A stretch of DNA of 64,000 nt. Source: DATBGO01 sp963785765 (GTDB lineage Bacteria > Actinomycetota > Actinomycetes > Streptosporangiales > Streptosporangiaceae). Both the position numbers and the translations under genes were made by a program. Numbering within the stretch: the first letter of the stretch is position 1; every line of letters begins with the position of its first letter. Location of the stretch: positions 496,001 through 560,000 of the forward strand of contig CAWAWM010000001.1 of the NCBI GenBank assembly GCA_963785765.1. Direction: 5' to 3'. The notes under the pieces were generated by a model. It did no database searches and was not told where the DNA came from. It saw only the letters and a list, made by a program, of their open reading frames with translations. Positions 42,967-51,613 of the stretch are shown here, one piece after another.

Positions 42967-43991
42967 CGCTGCCTCGCCCCGCCTGCGGCCTGCCCGGCGG
43001 CGGAGCCTGACGGGCTCGCCGACGGCGAAGGGGTAGGCGCCGGGCTCGGCACGGCGGCTGGCACGACCCCGTAGCTGGCCGGCTTGTGGCCGGTCAACAG
43101 CAAATTCAGCGCCTGCGCGACCATGATCTGGCCGATTTCTGTATTGGCATTGTCCACGCTGGACAACTGCATCCCGCTACCGCCCGCGGAAAGCTCGTCA
43201 ATCGCGCTGCCTGACCCTGAGCCTGGCGGAGATCCAGCCAGCACCGCCGCCTGGCCGTTCGTTTCCAGCTGCTCAGTCAGGGCGAGCAGCGCCAGGTTGG
43301 CCGGGTCGGAATCACCGCCTGCCGGCGGGCTGCTTGGTATCACCACGACCGCAAGTGTGGCAGGAGCGAGAGTCGGGGTGCTGACGTCCAGGAAGCCATG
43401 CTGGGCAAAGCCGGACAAGATCTGCCTGCTGCTGGCCGCATTGAGCCCGGGACCATCCTTGGTGACCAGGGCGGCCGCGATCACCTGCGCGGCATCCTGC
43501 TGGCCTGCGATCTGCGGATTGGCGCCGGATTGGGACCCCTGGCCGATCAGGCTGATGCCCGGCGGGACCAATTGCTGGGCCAGTGCGACGAGGCTGCTCT
43601 GGGTGCCCTGATCGGCAGCGAAGAAGGCCTGCTGCAGTGCGACCTGTCCGGTGACCTGTGCACCTGCCTGATCCAGGGCGGTGGTGACGCCGCTGACCAC
43701 CTGGCCGTCAGCCCCGGGCGCCGTGACGATGACCGCACGCTTGCCCTCGAGCAGGCGGTTCAGGATCAGGCCTGCGTTGGCCTCGGCGAACGCATTGTTG
43801 TTGGTGAGCTGCTGCTGCAGGTCCCCCTTGTTGGCCAGCAGCGAGTTGATTTCCTGGCGCTCCTGCTGTGACGTTTTGTCCAGGTATTTGAGCGTGCTCG
43901 GCTTCAGCGCCGTGGCGCCCACGACGATGCCGATCGCCAGCGCCAGGAAGACGGCGACGATCGAAACAAGGTGATAGCGGAAATCGATCAC
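42963..43991 (-). CDS. steB: SteB/MctB family membrane-anchored protein (annotated copper transporter)
   Basis: This 342-residue protein begins MIDFRYHLVSIVAVFLALAIGIVVGA, the conserved head with a single membrane helix. A coiled coil follows (about 35-75: DKTSQQERQEINSLLANKGDLQQQL), then an extracytoplasmic alpha/beta domain. The C-terminus is a Pro/Ser-rich tail. The mycobacterial homologue was named MctB for copper export. In corynebacteria SteB acts with SteA at the septum. Its GTG overlaps the SteA stop (TAGTG). Confidence 0.88.
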   Translation of the reverse strand: MIDFRYHLVSIVAVFLALAIGIVVGATALKPSTLKYLDKTSQQERQEINSLLANKGDLQQQLTNNNAFAEANAGLILNRLLEGKRAVIVTAPGADGQVVSGVTTALDQAGAQVTGQVALQQAFFAADQGTQSSLVALAQQLVPPGISLIGQGSQSGANPQIAGQQDAAQVIAAALVTKDGPGLNAASSRQILSGFAQHGFLDVSTPTLAPATLAVVVIPSSPPAGGDSDPANLALLALTEQLETNGQAAVLAGSPPGSGSGSAIDELSAGGSGMQLSSVDNANTEIGQIMVAQALNLLLTGHKPASYGVVPAAVPSPAPTPSPSASPSGSAAGQAAGGARQR

Positions 43992-45184
43992 TAAAATAGT
44001 CCAGATAGCCAGTACCTGAAGGTGTCCAGCTCTGTCATGAGGTATCTGATGAAGATCTGGCCCGCCGGCAGGATCACCAGCGCCACCAGGACAGTCACTG
44101 TAGCGGCCAGCACGAGCGGGATGACCGCCTTGGGCGACACCCGGCTGCGGTAGAGCCTGCTGACCCCCTTCTGGTCGACCAGCTTGTCAATCACCCGCAG
44201 CCTGGTCAGGAAGGTGCTCGCCATCCCTGACCGACCCTTGTCGAGGAACTCTATCAGCGTGTCGTGCCTGCCCACGGTGACGATCAGGCTGGCCCCTTTC
44301 TCGTCGGCGAGCAGCAGGGCAATGTCCTCGCTGGTGCCGGGAGCCGGGCAGGTGACGGATTCCAGGCCGAGGCTCTGCACGCGGGCCAGGCCGGGTGCGC
44401 GGCCATCTGAATAGGCGTGCACGACGATCTCCGCGCCGCAGGCCAGGGCCCGGTCGGAGACCGAATCCATGTCGCCGACGATCAGGTCAGGCCGGTATCC
44501 CGCCTCGATCAGCGCGTCGGCGCCGCCGTCGACCCCCACCATGACCGGCTTGCATTCGCGGATGTAGGACCTCAGCGTGGCCAGGTCCTCGCGGTAGCGG
44601 TAGCCCCGCACCACGACCAGCGCGTCCCGGCCCTCAAAGTCGGTCCGCAGGGCGGGAGCCCCGATGCCATCGATGAGCAGCGGATATTCGTGCTTGATGT
44701 ACTCCATGGTGTTGGCGACGAACTTCTCGATCTCGGTCGCCAGGCCGGTCTTCGCCTCGGCCATGGCCGACGAGACCGACTCCAGGTCCTGCAGCCTGCC
44801 CTTGGCGACGATCTGCTCGCCCAGGTAGACGGTGTCCCCGTCGAGTCGCACCCGCTCGCCCTCGCCTACCCGCTCGAAGACCTCCGGCCCGACGTCGTCA
44901 ACCAGCGGGATCCCGGCCTCGACGAGCAGCTGCGGACCGAGATTCGGGTACCGGCCGGTGATGCTTCGCGCCGCGTTCACCACGGCCGAGACCTGGTGGC
45001 CGATCAGGGCATCCGCGCCGGTGCGGTCCAGGTCGGCGTGATCGATGATCGCGATATCACCCGGGCGCAGCCGGGTCGACAAGCTCTTCGTCCTGCGATC
45101 AAGCCGGGCCGTCGCCGAAATCCCGGGCAGATCCTCTGACCTGGTCCGACGATTTCGGGGGAAAGCGCGCGAGTACAGATTCAT
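43991..45184 (-). CDS. steA: SteA cytokinetic-type protein
   Basis: This 397-residue protein begins MNLYSRAFPRNRRTR. It has a thiamine-pyrophosphokinase-like central part with VGVDGGADALIEAGYRPDLIVGDMDSVSD, and two C-terminal membrane helices (AVIPLVLAATVTVLVALVILPAG, then FIRYLMTELDTFRYWLSGLF). This matches the SteA family (formerly DUF115/TPK-like) known in corynebacteria to form a complex with SteB that supports septal cell-wall splitting. It is coupled to steB. Confidence 0.88.
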   Translation of the reverse strand: MNLYSRAFPRNRRTRSEDLPGISATARLDRRTKSLSTRLRPGDIAIIDHADLDRTGADALIGHQVSAVVNAARSITGRYPNLGPQLLVEAGIPLVDDVGPEVFERVGEGERVRLDGDTVYLGEQIVAKGRLQDLESVSSAMAEAKTGLATEIEKFVANTMEYIKHEYPLLIDGIGAPALRTDFEGRDALVVVRGYRYREDLATLRSYIRECKPVMVGVDGGADALIEAGYRPDLIVGDMDSVSDRALACGAEIVVHAYSDGRAPGLARVQSLGLESVTCPAPGTSEDIALLLADEKGASLIVTVGRHDTLIEFLDKGRSGMASTFLTRLRVIDKLVDQKGVSRLYRSRVSPKAVIPLVLAATVTVLVALVILPAGQIFIRYLMTELDTFRYWLSGLF

Positions 45185-45329
45185 CGCACTGTCAGTTTGC
45201 CAGATCCCGCGCGCACCCGATGCCACACGCGGCATCAGGCTCCTGCCCCGGAGCGCCCGGGCCGCCTGCGGCGTTGCTGCCCGCGCCGCCGCGAGCGCTG
45301 CCGTGCCCGGTCTCGGCGTGGCCGGCCGG

Positions 45330-47186
45330 TCACCGCTCGCCGGCCAGCGTCGCCCGTTCGGCCGCGGCGGCGGCCAGCAACTCACTCGCATGGGCCCGGC
45401 CGAACTCGGAATCCTCCAGGCCGGCCAGCATCCTGGACAGCTCCCTGACTCGCCCGTCATCGTCAAGCAGCGTGATGCCGCTCCTGGTCACCGAGCCATC
45501 GTCGGCCTTCTCCACCACCAGGTGGGTGTCGGCGAACGCCGCGACCTGGGGCAGGTGGGTGACCACGATGACCTGGGCCAGCCTGGCCAGCCTGGCCAGC
45601 CGTCTGCCGATCTCGACCGCGGCCTTGCCGCCGACGCCGGCATCCACCTCGTCGAACACGAACGTCGGTACCGGGTCCGCGCCGGCGAACACGACCTCGA
45701 TCGCCAGCATCACCCTCGACAGCTCACCGCCTGATGCGCCCTTGTGCAGCGCGAGCGCGGGCGCGCCCGGGTGGGCGGCGAGCTTGATCTCCACCTCGTC
45801 GGAGCCGTGCGAGCCCGGCTCGGCCAGCGGCGTGATGGCGACCGTCAGCCTGGCATGCGGCATCGCGAGCGCGCTCAGCTCACCGGTCACGTCAGCCGCG
45901 AACCGGCCTGAGGCCTGCTTCCGCGCCGCGGTGAGACGGTCGGCGAGCTCGCCAACAGTGCCGGCCAGCCCGGCTTCTTCCGCGGCCAGCGCCGAGATGC
46001 GGTCATCGTCGCCATCCAGCTCGCCGAGCCTGCCCGCCGCCAGCTTGGCCCAGGACAGCACGCCGCCCAGGCCGCCGGCCTCCTGCTGACCGGGCAACCC
46101 GGATCCTGCGGCCGCCGCGGTATCGGCACCCGGCGCATCCGCAGCCGGGCCCGCCTTACCTGGTCCGCCGGTCGCGACGCGGCCGGGCGCCGTCACCTCG
46201 GCCGCACCGTACGACCTGATCAGGCGCCCCAGGGTGGCCCGGCGTTCCTGAACGGCCGCGAGCCTGGCCGGGTCCGCCTCCACCGCCTGCGCATAAGAGG
46301 CCAGCTCGGCCGCGACATCGGAGACCAGGTAGGCCGCCTCCGAGAGCCGGCTGGCCAGCGCGCCCAGCGCGGGGTCATGCTGGGCGGCCGAATCCAGCGC
46401 CTGCCGGGCCCCGGCGAGCAGCGTCACCGCGTCGGCGCTGTCGTAGGCACCGCTCGACGGATCGGTCAGCAGTACCTCATGCGCCGTGGTGGCCGCGGTG
46501 TGCAGCGCATCAGCGTGCGACAGCCGTTCCTCTTCGGCCAGCAGTTCCAGATCCTCGCCGACCGCCGGCTCCGCCTGCTCGATCTCGGCGAGGCCGCGAC
46601 GGAGATCCTCGGCCTCCCGCGCCCGGCTGGCGGCCAGGGAGGTGAGCTGCTCCAGCTCCGCCCGCACGTCGCGGTGCCGCTGGTAGACGCGCTGATAGTC
46701 GGCCAGCAGCGCCGCCAGCCCGGGACCGCCGAAACGGTCGAGCGCCTCGCGCTGGCGGCCCGGTCGCAGTAGCTGCTGCTGGTCGGCCTGACCGTGCACG
46801 GCCACCAGGTCGTCGGCGAGATAGGTCAGCAGCGAGACCGGCACCGACCGGCCGCCCGCGTTAGCCCGCGACCTGCCCTCGGCCGATACCGACCGGCTCA
46901 GGATCAGCGTGGCGCCGTCGTCATCGAGGTCTCCCCCGGCCTCGTCCACCTGCCTGGCCACCTGTCCGCCAGGCTCGACGCTCAGCCGGCCCTCCACGGT
47001 GGCGCGCGCGGCCCCCGGCCGCACCCGGGCGGGATCAGCGCGGCCGCCAAAGAGCAGGCCCAGCCCGGAGACGACCATTGTCTTGCCCGCCCCGGTCTCC
47101 CCGGTCACTACGTTGAAGCCCGCCGACAGCTCCAGGACCGCCTCGTCGATCACCCCGAGCCCGGTGATACGGACTTCCTCAAGCAT
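45330..47186 (-). CDS. recN: DNA repair protein RecN
   Basis: This 618-residue SMC-like ATPase has Walker A GETGAGKTMVV near residue 31, VAVHGQADQQQLL, long coiled-coil arms (about 150-370), then ALHKGASGGELSRVMLAIE (signature) and TFVFDEVDAGVGGKAA (Walker B). It takes part in double-strand-break repair. An Ala/Gly/Pro insertion (about residues 345-385) lies in the second coil arm and is not usual. MLEEVRITGLGVI is the family start. It overlaps nadK by 8 bases. Confidence 0.93.
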   Translation of the reverse strand: MLEEVRITGLGVIDEAVLELSAGFNVVTGETGAGKTMVVSGLGLLFGGRADPARVRPGAARATVEGRLSVEPGGQVARQVDEAGGDLDDDGATLILSRSVSAEGRSRANAGGRSVPVSLLTYLADDLVAVHGQADQQQLLRPGRQREALDRFGGPGLAALLADYQRVYQRHRDVRAELEQLTSLAASRAREAEDLRRGLAEIEQAEPAVGEDLELLAEEERLSHADALHTAATTAHEVLLTDPSSGAYDSADAVTLLAGARQALDSAAQHDPALGALASRLSEAAYLVSDVAAELASYAQAVEADPARLAAVQERRATLGRLIRSYGAAEVTAPGRVATGGPGKAGPAADAPGADTAAAAGSGLPGQQEAGGLGGVLSWAKLAAGRLGELDGDDDRISALAAEEAGLAGTVGELADRLTAARKQASGRFAADVTGELSALAMPHARLTVAITPLAEPGSHGSDEVEIKLAAHPGAPALALHKGASGGELSRVMLAIEVVFAGADPVPTFVFDEVDAGVGGKAAVEIGRRLARLARLAQVIVVTHLPQVAAFADTHLVVEKADDGSVTRSGITLLDDDGRVRELSRMLAGLEDSEFGRAHASELLAAAAAERATLAGER

Positions 47187-48270
47187 CGCCGCCTGGCTCC
47201 TCGTCTCGCTGGCGCCTACCGTCCGGCTGGCGAGGGGCGCCTGGCTCCCGTGCCTGGTCCGGCTCACGTGCACCCGCCGGCTCACGCGCGCCGGCCTGCT
47301 TGCGGCCGGTCATCTCCGTGCGTGCGGTCCCACGGCCCCGCCAGCCAGCCACCGGCAGGCCGAACTTCGCCACCAGCCGGTCGGTGAAGGACGCGCCGGC
47401 CTCCGCGCCCGCCGCGCCGACGCTGGCACTTCGCAGCCTCACCAGCAGGACCGGCTCGGTGCCGCGCCGCACTTCGATGCGTGCACCCGAATCCAGATCG
47501 ACCCTACGACGCCCATCGCACCACAAAACGGCCGTGGATGCCTCAGTTTGGCCGCCGCCAGGCCCGATTACTTCGGCCGCGAGCACCGACCGGGGCGAGA
47601 CGACCATCGGCCCAGCGAACAGTGCGTGGGCGCTGATCGGCACCAGCAGGAGTGCTTCCACTTCGGGCCAGACAACGGGACCGCCGGCGGAGAACGCGTA
47701 GGCCGTGGAGCCGGTCGGAGTCGCGAACACCACGCCATCGCAGCCCCACCTGGACAGTGGCCGGCCATCGACCTCCGTCACCAGGTCGAGCACCCGCTCC
47801 CTCGCGCCTTTCTCCACGCTCGCCTCGTTCAGCGCCCAGGTGGTCGCGGTCACGGTGCCGTTGCTGCGTACGGTGACGTCGATGGTCATCCGCCGTTCCA
47901 CCAGGTACCGGCGGCTCACGACCCGGTCGACCGTGTCCGACAGATCCTCCACCTCCGCCTCGGCGAGGAAGCCGACATGCCCGAGGTTGATGCCGAGCAG
48001 CGGAGTCCCGGTCGGCCGGGCCAGCTCGGCGGCCCGCAGCAGCGTCCCGTCACCGCCGAGTACCAGCACCATCTCCGCGCCAGCGGCCGCGGCCTCCGAG
48101 ACCGGAACTTCATGAATGAAGCCCGCACAGTCCAGGTCGGCGGCCTCAGGCGCCAGTGCCCGCACCGCCACCCCGGCCGCGGCGAGCCGCTTCGCCACCA
48201 GGCGCGCGCTGCGGATGGCATCTTCGCGCCCGGTGTGTACCACCAGGAGCATCGTCCGAGCTGCGTTCAC
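47179..48270 (-). CDS. nadK: NAD kinase with extended basic tail
   Basis: This 363-residue enzyme makes NADP from NAD. It has LVLGGDGTLLRAAEL (GGDG motif, about 71), LGINLGHVGFLAE, ALNEASVEKG and TPTGSTAYAFSAGGP. The core ends near residue 300. The last 50 residues are REPAGAREP-like repeats, absent from typical NAD kinases. It is coupled to tlyA upstream by an overlap (ATGA). Confidence 0.93.
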   Translation of the reverse strand: MNAARTMLLVVHTGREDAIRSARLVAKRLAAAGVAVRALAPEAADLDCAGFIHEVPVSEAAAAGAEMVLVLGGDGTLLRAAELARPTGTPLLGINLGHVGFLAEAEVEDLSDTVDRVVSRRYLVERRMTIDVTVRSNGTVTATTWALNEASVEKGARERVLDLVTEVDGRPLSRWGCDGVVFATPTGSTAYAFSAGGPVVWPEVEALLLVPISAHALFAGPMVVSPRSVLAAEVIGPGGGQTEASTAVLWCDGRRRVDLDSGARIEVRRGTEPVLLVRLRSASVGAAGAEAGASFTDRLVAKFGLPVAGWRGRGTARTEMTGRKQAGAREPAGAREPDQAREPGAPRQPDGRRQRDEEPGGDA

Positions 48271-49067
48271 TGCGGCCCTTCCGTAATCGCCCGCTGCAGG
48301 ACACCGGGATCGAGAGCGTCAGCTCCGCGCCGCAGCCACAAGAAGTACTCCACGTTGCCTGATGGCCCGGGCAGCGGACTGGCCACGACTCCGTGCACGC
48401 CCAGGCCCAGGGCAACCGCTGCCGCGGCAACGGACTCGACCGCCGCCGCCCGCAAGGCCGGATCCCGCACCACGCCGCCCGCCCCCACCTTCCCCTTGCC
48501 CACCTCAAACTGCGGCTTCACCAGCAGGACGAAGTCGGCATCCGGGGCCGCGCACGCGGCCAGCGCCGGCAGCACCAGAGCCAGCGAAATGAACGACAAA
48601 TCGGCTGTAACCAGCCCAGGCGCTGGCGCAACCTGCTCCGCTGTCAGCCTGCGCACGTTGACGCGGTCCAGCACCGTCACTCGTGGGTCCGTGCGCAGCT
48701 TCCAGGCTAGCTGACCATGGCCGACGTCGAGCGCTATCACGTGCGCGGCTCCCGCCCGCAGCAGAACATCGGTGAAGCCGCCGGTCGAGGCACCGGCATC
48801 CAGGCAGCGCCGGCCGGCCACGACCAGTCCCGCAAAGGCCGACAGCGCGCCCGCCAGCTTGCGGCCGCCCCGTGAAGCATAATCCGGCCCGGTTTCCGTT
48901 TCCTTGATCGTGATCGCCTGGTCGGTGCCCACCTGCGTGGCCGGCTTGCCGGCCGCCTGGCCTGCCACGGTCACGAGCCCGGCCGAGATCAGGTCCGCCG
49001 CCTGCTCCCGCGAGCGGGCAAGCCCCCGGCGCACAAGTTCGGCGTCCAGCCGCATCCGCCTGCCCAT
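48267..49067 (-). CDS. tlyA: TlyA family 2'-O-methyltransferase/hemolysin
   Basis: This 266-residue protein has an N-terminal S4 RNA-binding domain (RLDAELVRRGLARSREQAADLISAGLVTV). An RrmJ/FtsJ-type SAM methyltransferase domain follows, with CLDAGASTGGFTDVLLRAGA, ALDVGHGQLAWKLR and LLVKPQFEVGKGKVG. TlyA methylates 16S and 23S rRNA at cytidines in mycobacteria and affects capreomycin sensitivity. The ATG giving MGRRMRLD is chosen, as the upstream gene ends at 49087. Confidence 0.92.
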   Translation of the reverse strand: MGRRMRLDAELVRRGLARSREQAADLISAGLVTVAGQAAGKPATQVGTDQAITIKETETGPDYASRGGRKLAGALSAFAGLVVAGRRCLDAGASTGGFTDVLLRAGAAHVIALDVGHGQLAWKLRTDPRVTVLDRVNVRRLTAEQVAPAPGLVTADLSFISLALVLPALAACAAPDADFVLLVKPQFEVGKGKVGAGGVVRDPALRAAAVESVAAAAVALGLGVHGVVASPLPGPSGNVEYFLWLRRGADALDPGVLQRAITEGPQ

Positions 49068-49086
49068 GGTTGCGTTAACGGCCCGA

Positions 49087-49485
49087 TCAGTCCCGTCGGC
49101 TCTCGGCACCACCGGAACGCCCGGTGTTCCCGGATCGCTCGCCCCCTTCGGCACCAGGCGGCGCTCCTGTGTCCAGCTCTCCGAGCACTTCGCTCAGGCT
49201 CCTGTGCACATGCTCGAAGACAGCCCGGTGCTCGGTCACCGGCAGGTCCGGCAGCTCGTCGAGCCTGGCGAGCGCTGCGTCGACCCGCGGCTCGCCGGTC
49301 ACCTGGCGCTGTCCGGCAAGCCTGGCTTCCGCCGGTCCGTCCTGCGCCAGCCCGCCCTGCCCCGGCCCGTCCTGCGCCGGTCGGCGCTCGACCGATCCGT
49401 GCTCCGGCAGGCCAGGCCCCGGCAGGCCAGGCCCCGGCTCCCAGCCGGCTGGCGGCAGGCCGGGATCGTCGATGCGGTTCTCCAT
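49087..49485 (-). CDS. Small conserved protein upstream of tlyA
   Basis: This 132-residue protein has a Pro/Gly-rich variable N-terminus with repeats (PGPGLPGPGLP, AQDGPGQGGLAQDGP). The conserved core is VTGEPRVDAALARLDELPDLPVTEHRAVFEHVHRSLSEVLGELD. I recall such short proteins next to tlyA in many actinomycetes, without known function. The gene order supports coupling to tlyA. Confidence 0.72.
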   Translation of the reverse strand: MENRIDDPGLPPAGWEPGPGLPGPGLPEHGSVERRPAQDGPGQGGLAQDGPAEARLAGQRQVTGEPRVDAALARLDELPDLPVTEHRAVFEHVHRSLSEVLGELDTGAPPGAEGGERSGNTGRSGGAESRRD

Positions 49486-49709
49486 CGGCTGTCACTCTCC
49501 TCATCCCGGCCCCGCACTCACCCGCTGCGTCTCGCTCCCTTCAGGAACGCTACCGCCCGAGGTGACCCCGCCGCCGCACTTGATCTCGGCCGGCAGCACC
49601 CGATCTCGGCCGGCGCCCCAAGTCGCGGCCCGTGTTTCTGATCACCTCCGGGCACCCCAGAGGCCATACTGACGGCGGGAGGACGGAGAATGACCTTGAA
49701 AGCGAGGTC

Positions 49710-50057
49710 ATGATGGCGACTGCGGAAGAATGCCGTAGGGCTCTGGAGAGCCTCACGGCCCGCATTTCGGACATGGATCCAGACGATCGTGCGAACCGCC
49801 TGGTGGAACGGACGCTCAGCTGCCGGATCCCGGACCTGAATGTCACCTTCATGACCCGGCTCGGAGCGCACGGCGCCGATCCGGTCACGGAGGTTGACGG
49901 CCAGGCCCGGCCCGCCCAGGTCCGGTTCACGGCCAACAGCGACGTCGTCGTGTCGATCACCGACGACCCTGGGAGCTTCGCCCGCGCCTGGCTGGCCGGC
50001 CGCCTGAAGGTTGAAGGCAACATCTTCGACCTGCTACGCCTCAGGAGGCTTATGTAG
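49710..50057 (+). CDS. SCP2 sterol-binding domain-like protein
   Basis: This 115-residue protein has ATAEECRRALESLTARI at the start, then VTFMTRLGAH, RPAQVRFTANSDVVVSITDD and FARAWLAGRLKVEGNIFDLLRLRRLM. The last part is the SCP2-family ending (lipid-binding alpha/beta domain). Two ATGs in tandem (49710, 49713) follow GAGGT. The ligand is unknown. Confidence 0.78.
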   Translation: MMATAEECRRALESLTARISDMDPDDRANRLVERTLSCRIPDLNVTFMTRLGAHGADPVTEVDGQARPAQVRFTANSDVVVSITDDPGSFARAWLAGRLKVEGNIFDLLRLRRLM

Positions 50058-50083
50058 ACCCCCGCGCTACGCCCGACAGGTGC

Positions 50084-50344
50084 GGCAGACGGGCCGGTTA
50101 TCACGCTTCCCGTTCCGGCATACAGCAGGGCAGCCAGCTCTCGCTGAGGCGTCGTGGGTGTCCCGGTGTGAGACAGATAGATACCGGGCAGCAGCGGCCG
50201 CCAGGGACCGCCCGGCCGGATCCGGTGCCGCATCGCGGCTTCGCTCATCAGGCAGACCCTGGCCTGGCCACGACTGATTACCCCAGCTTGCTTGGCCAGC
50301 AAGGCCGCGACTGCTGCACCGTCAAATAACGCTAACCGTCCCAT
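50084..50344 (-). pseudogene. 5' fragment of AbiEi/DUF559-type gene
   Basis: The 87 readable residues contain LLAKQAGVISRGQARV, HRIRPGGPWRPLLPGIYLSHTGTPT and RELAALLYAGTGSVITGPSA. This is the N-terminal winged-helix part common to AbiEi-type antitoxins and DUF559 endonuclease-like proteins in actinomycetes. Similarity stops where the convergent SCP2 gene begins, so the rest is lost. No toxin gene is adjacent. Confidence 0.7.
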
Positions 50345-50822
50345 GCGCCGCACTGTGCCAGCCAGTACCGACATTTCAGTATCTGCGGTACCGCCTGCCC
50401 AATCCAGCCGCGCGAATCTGACCGTCAGTGGTGCGCGTATCGCCTAGAGTCAGCTTCTTCTCACCGAAAGCCCGCTTCTTCGCCTCCACCCGGCGGATTC
50501 GCCAGAAAGCAATAGCAGCAATGGACCGTTGCCGCGGAAAGAACAGCAGCGCAGCGCCATCGCCGCGATTCGCGAACGACAGCGCCGCGCCACCGCTGTC
50601 GTTGGATGCCAGGCCCGGAGGGTACCGAGACGCAGGAGGAGGAGGAGGCGCCAGGTCGGCGGGCCAGCGGGCGAGCAGACCAGCGGGCCGACGGGCCAGC
50701 GGGCGGCGGGCCAGCGGGCCGGCGGGCGAACCGGCCAGCGGGTCGGCGCGCGAGCGGGCCGACGGGCGGCGGCGGCGCTGCCACGAGCCAGGACCAGCGG
50801 CCAGTCCGGTTATCGTGACGCA
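50345..50822. other. Gene-free stretch with minisatellite upstream of AlkB gene
   Basis: No supported gene is seen in these 478 bases. The left half has mixed composition and should hold the AlkB promoter or the promoter of the broken AbiEi-like gene. The right half (about 50640-50780) is a tandem array of GGGCCAGCGGGCGGC-like units. Confidence 0.55.
50640..50780. repeat. GGGCCAGCGGGC-type tandem repeat
   Basis: Roughly eight to ten imperfect units of 12-15 bases lie directly upstream of the AlkB gene. Confidence 0.8.
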
Positions 50823-51479
50823 ATGACGGCTCTGATTCAGCGGCCACGGGCCGAGGTCGCGCCAGGCGCGGTTCATGTCCCCGGCTGGCTCACCCTTGAC
50901 GAGCAGCGCCAGCTGGTGACCGCGTGCCGTCAGTGGGCCCGGCCGCCGGCCGGAATACGGGCCACCCGGCTGCCGACCGGCGGGGTGATGTCCGTGCAAA
51001 CCGTGTGCCTGGGCTGGCACTGGATTCCGTACCGCTACTCCCGAATCGCGGAGGACGTGGATGGAGCCCCGGTTAAGGAGTTTCCTGACTGGCTCGCCGA
51101 TCTTGGCCGCCGGGCTGTCGCCGACGCCTACGGCGATGCTGCGGCGGGCCGCCGTTACTGTCCTGACGTCGCGCTTATCAACTATTACGACGACCAGGCC
51201 CGGATGGGGATGCACGCCGACCGGGACGAGCGCAGCCCGGCGCCGGTCGTGTCGCTGAGCCTGGGCGCGGCCTGCGTCTTCAGGTTCGGGAACACCCAGA
51301 GCCGGAACCGGCCGTGGACCGACGTCGAGCTGGAGTCCGGCGACCTGTTCGTGTTCGGCGGTCCGGCCAGGCTGGCGTATCACGGCGTGCCCAGGACCTT
51401 GCCGGGCTCCGGCCGGCCGGAGACCGGACTGGGCACCGGGCGTCTCAACATCACGCTGCGGGAATCCGGGCTGGCCTGA
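50823..51479 (+). CDS. AlkB-type 2-oxoglutarate/Fe(II) dioxygenase
   Basis: This 218-residue enzyme has PDVALINYYDDQARMGMHADRDE (the HxD iron ligands and the NYY 2-oxoglutarate site), RLAYHGVPR (distal His) and GRLNITLRES (RxNxTxR). These are all diagnostic of AlkB repair dioxygenases acting on N1-methyladenine and N3-methylcytosine. ATG at 50823 is chosen; the open frame upstream is repeat DNA. It is followed by a Nei-type glycosylase gene on the same strand. Confidence 0.93.
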   Translation: MTALIQRPRAEVAPGAVHVPGWLTLDEQRQLVTACRQWARPPAGIRATRLPTGGVMSVQTVCLGWHWIPYRYSRIAEDVDGAPVKEFPDWLADLGRRAVADAYGDAAAGRRYCPDVALINYYDDQARMGMHADRDERSPAPVVSLSLGAACVFRFGNTQSRNRPWTDVELESGDLFVFGGPARLAYHGVPRTLPGSGRPETGLGTGRLNITLRESGLA

Positions 51480-51552
51480 GGCCCTGCTGCCGGGTCACGG
51501 CCCCGCTGGCCTGAGGTTCCGCCGCCGGGTCACGGCCCGGCGGCCTGCGTTC
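51480..51552. repeat. Two-copy tandem duplication after AlkB gene
   Basis: Two imperfect copies of about 35 bases containing GCCTGAGG and GCCGGGTCACGGCCC follow the stop. GCCTGA includes the stop codon itself, so the 3' end of the gene was duplicated. Confidence 0.7.
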
Positions 51553-51613
51553 CGACCAGGCGGCCATCCGGCCGGATCCGGCCCGCCCGCCGGTCTGATG
51601 CGATGCTGGATGC

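Noticed and set aside
46909..48714. A 601-codon open frame on the plus strand
   Set aside because: It lies antisense to recN, nadK and tlyA and shows no known motif, with Ser/Arg/Pro-rich shadow composition.
50823..50825. An earlier AlkB start in the open frame from 50529
   Set aside because: The added residues are encoded by the GGGCCAGCGGGC-type minisatellite and are not part of the AlkB fold.
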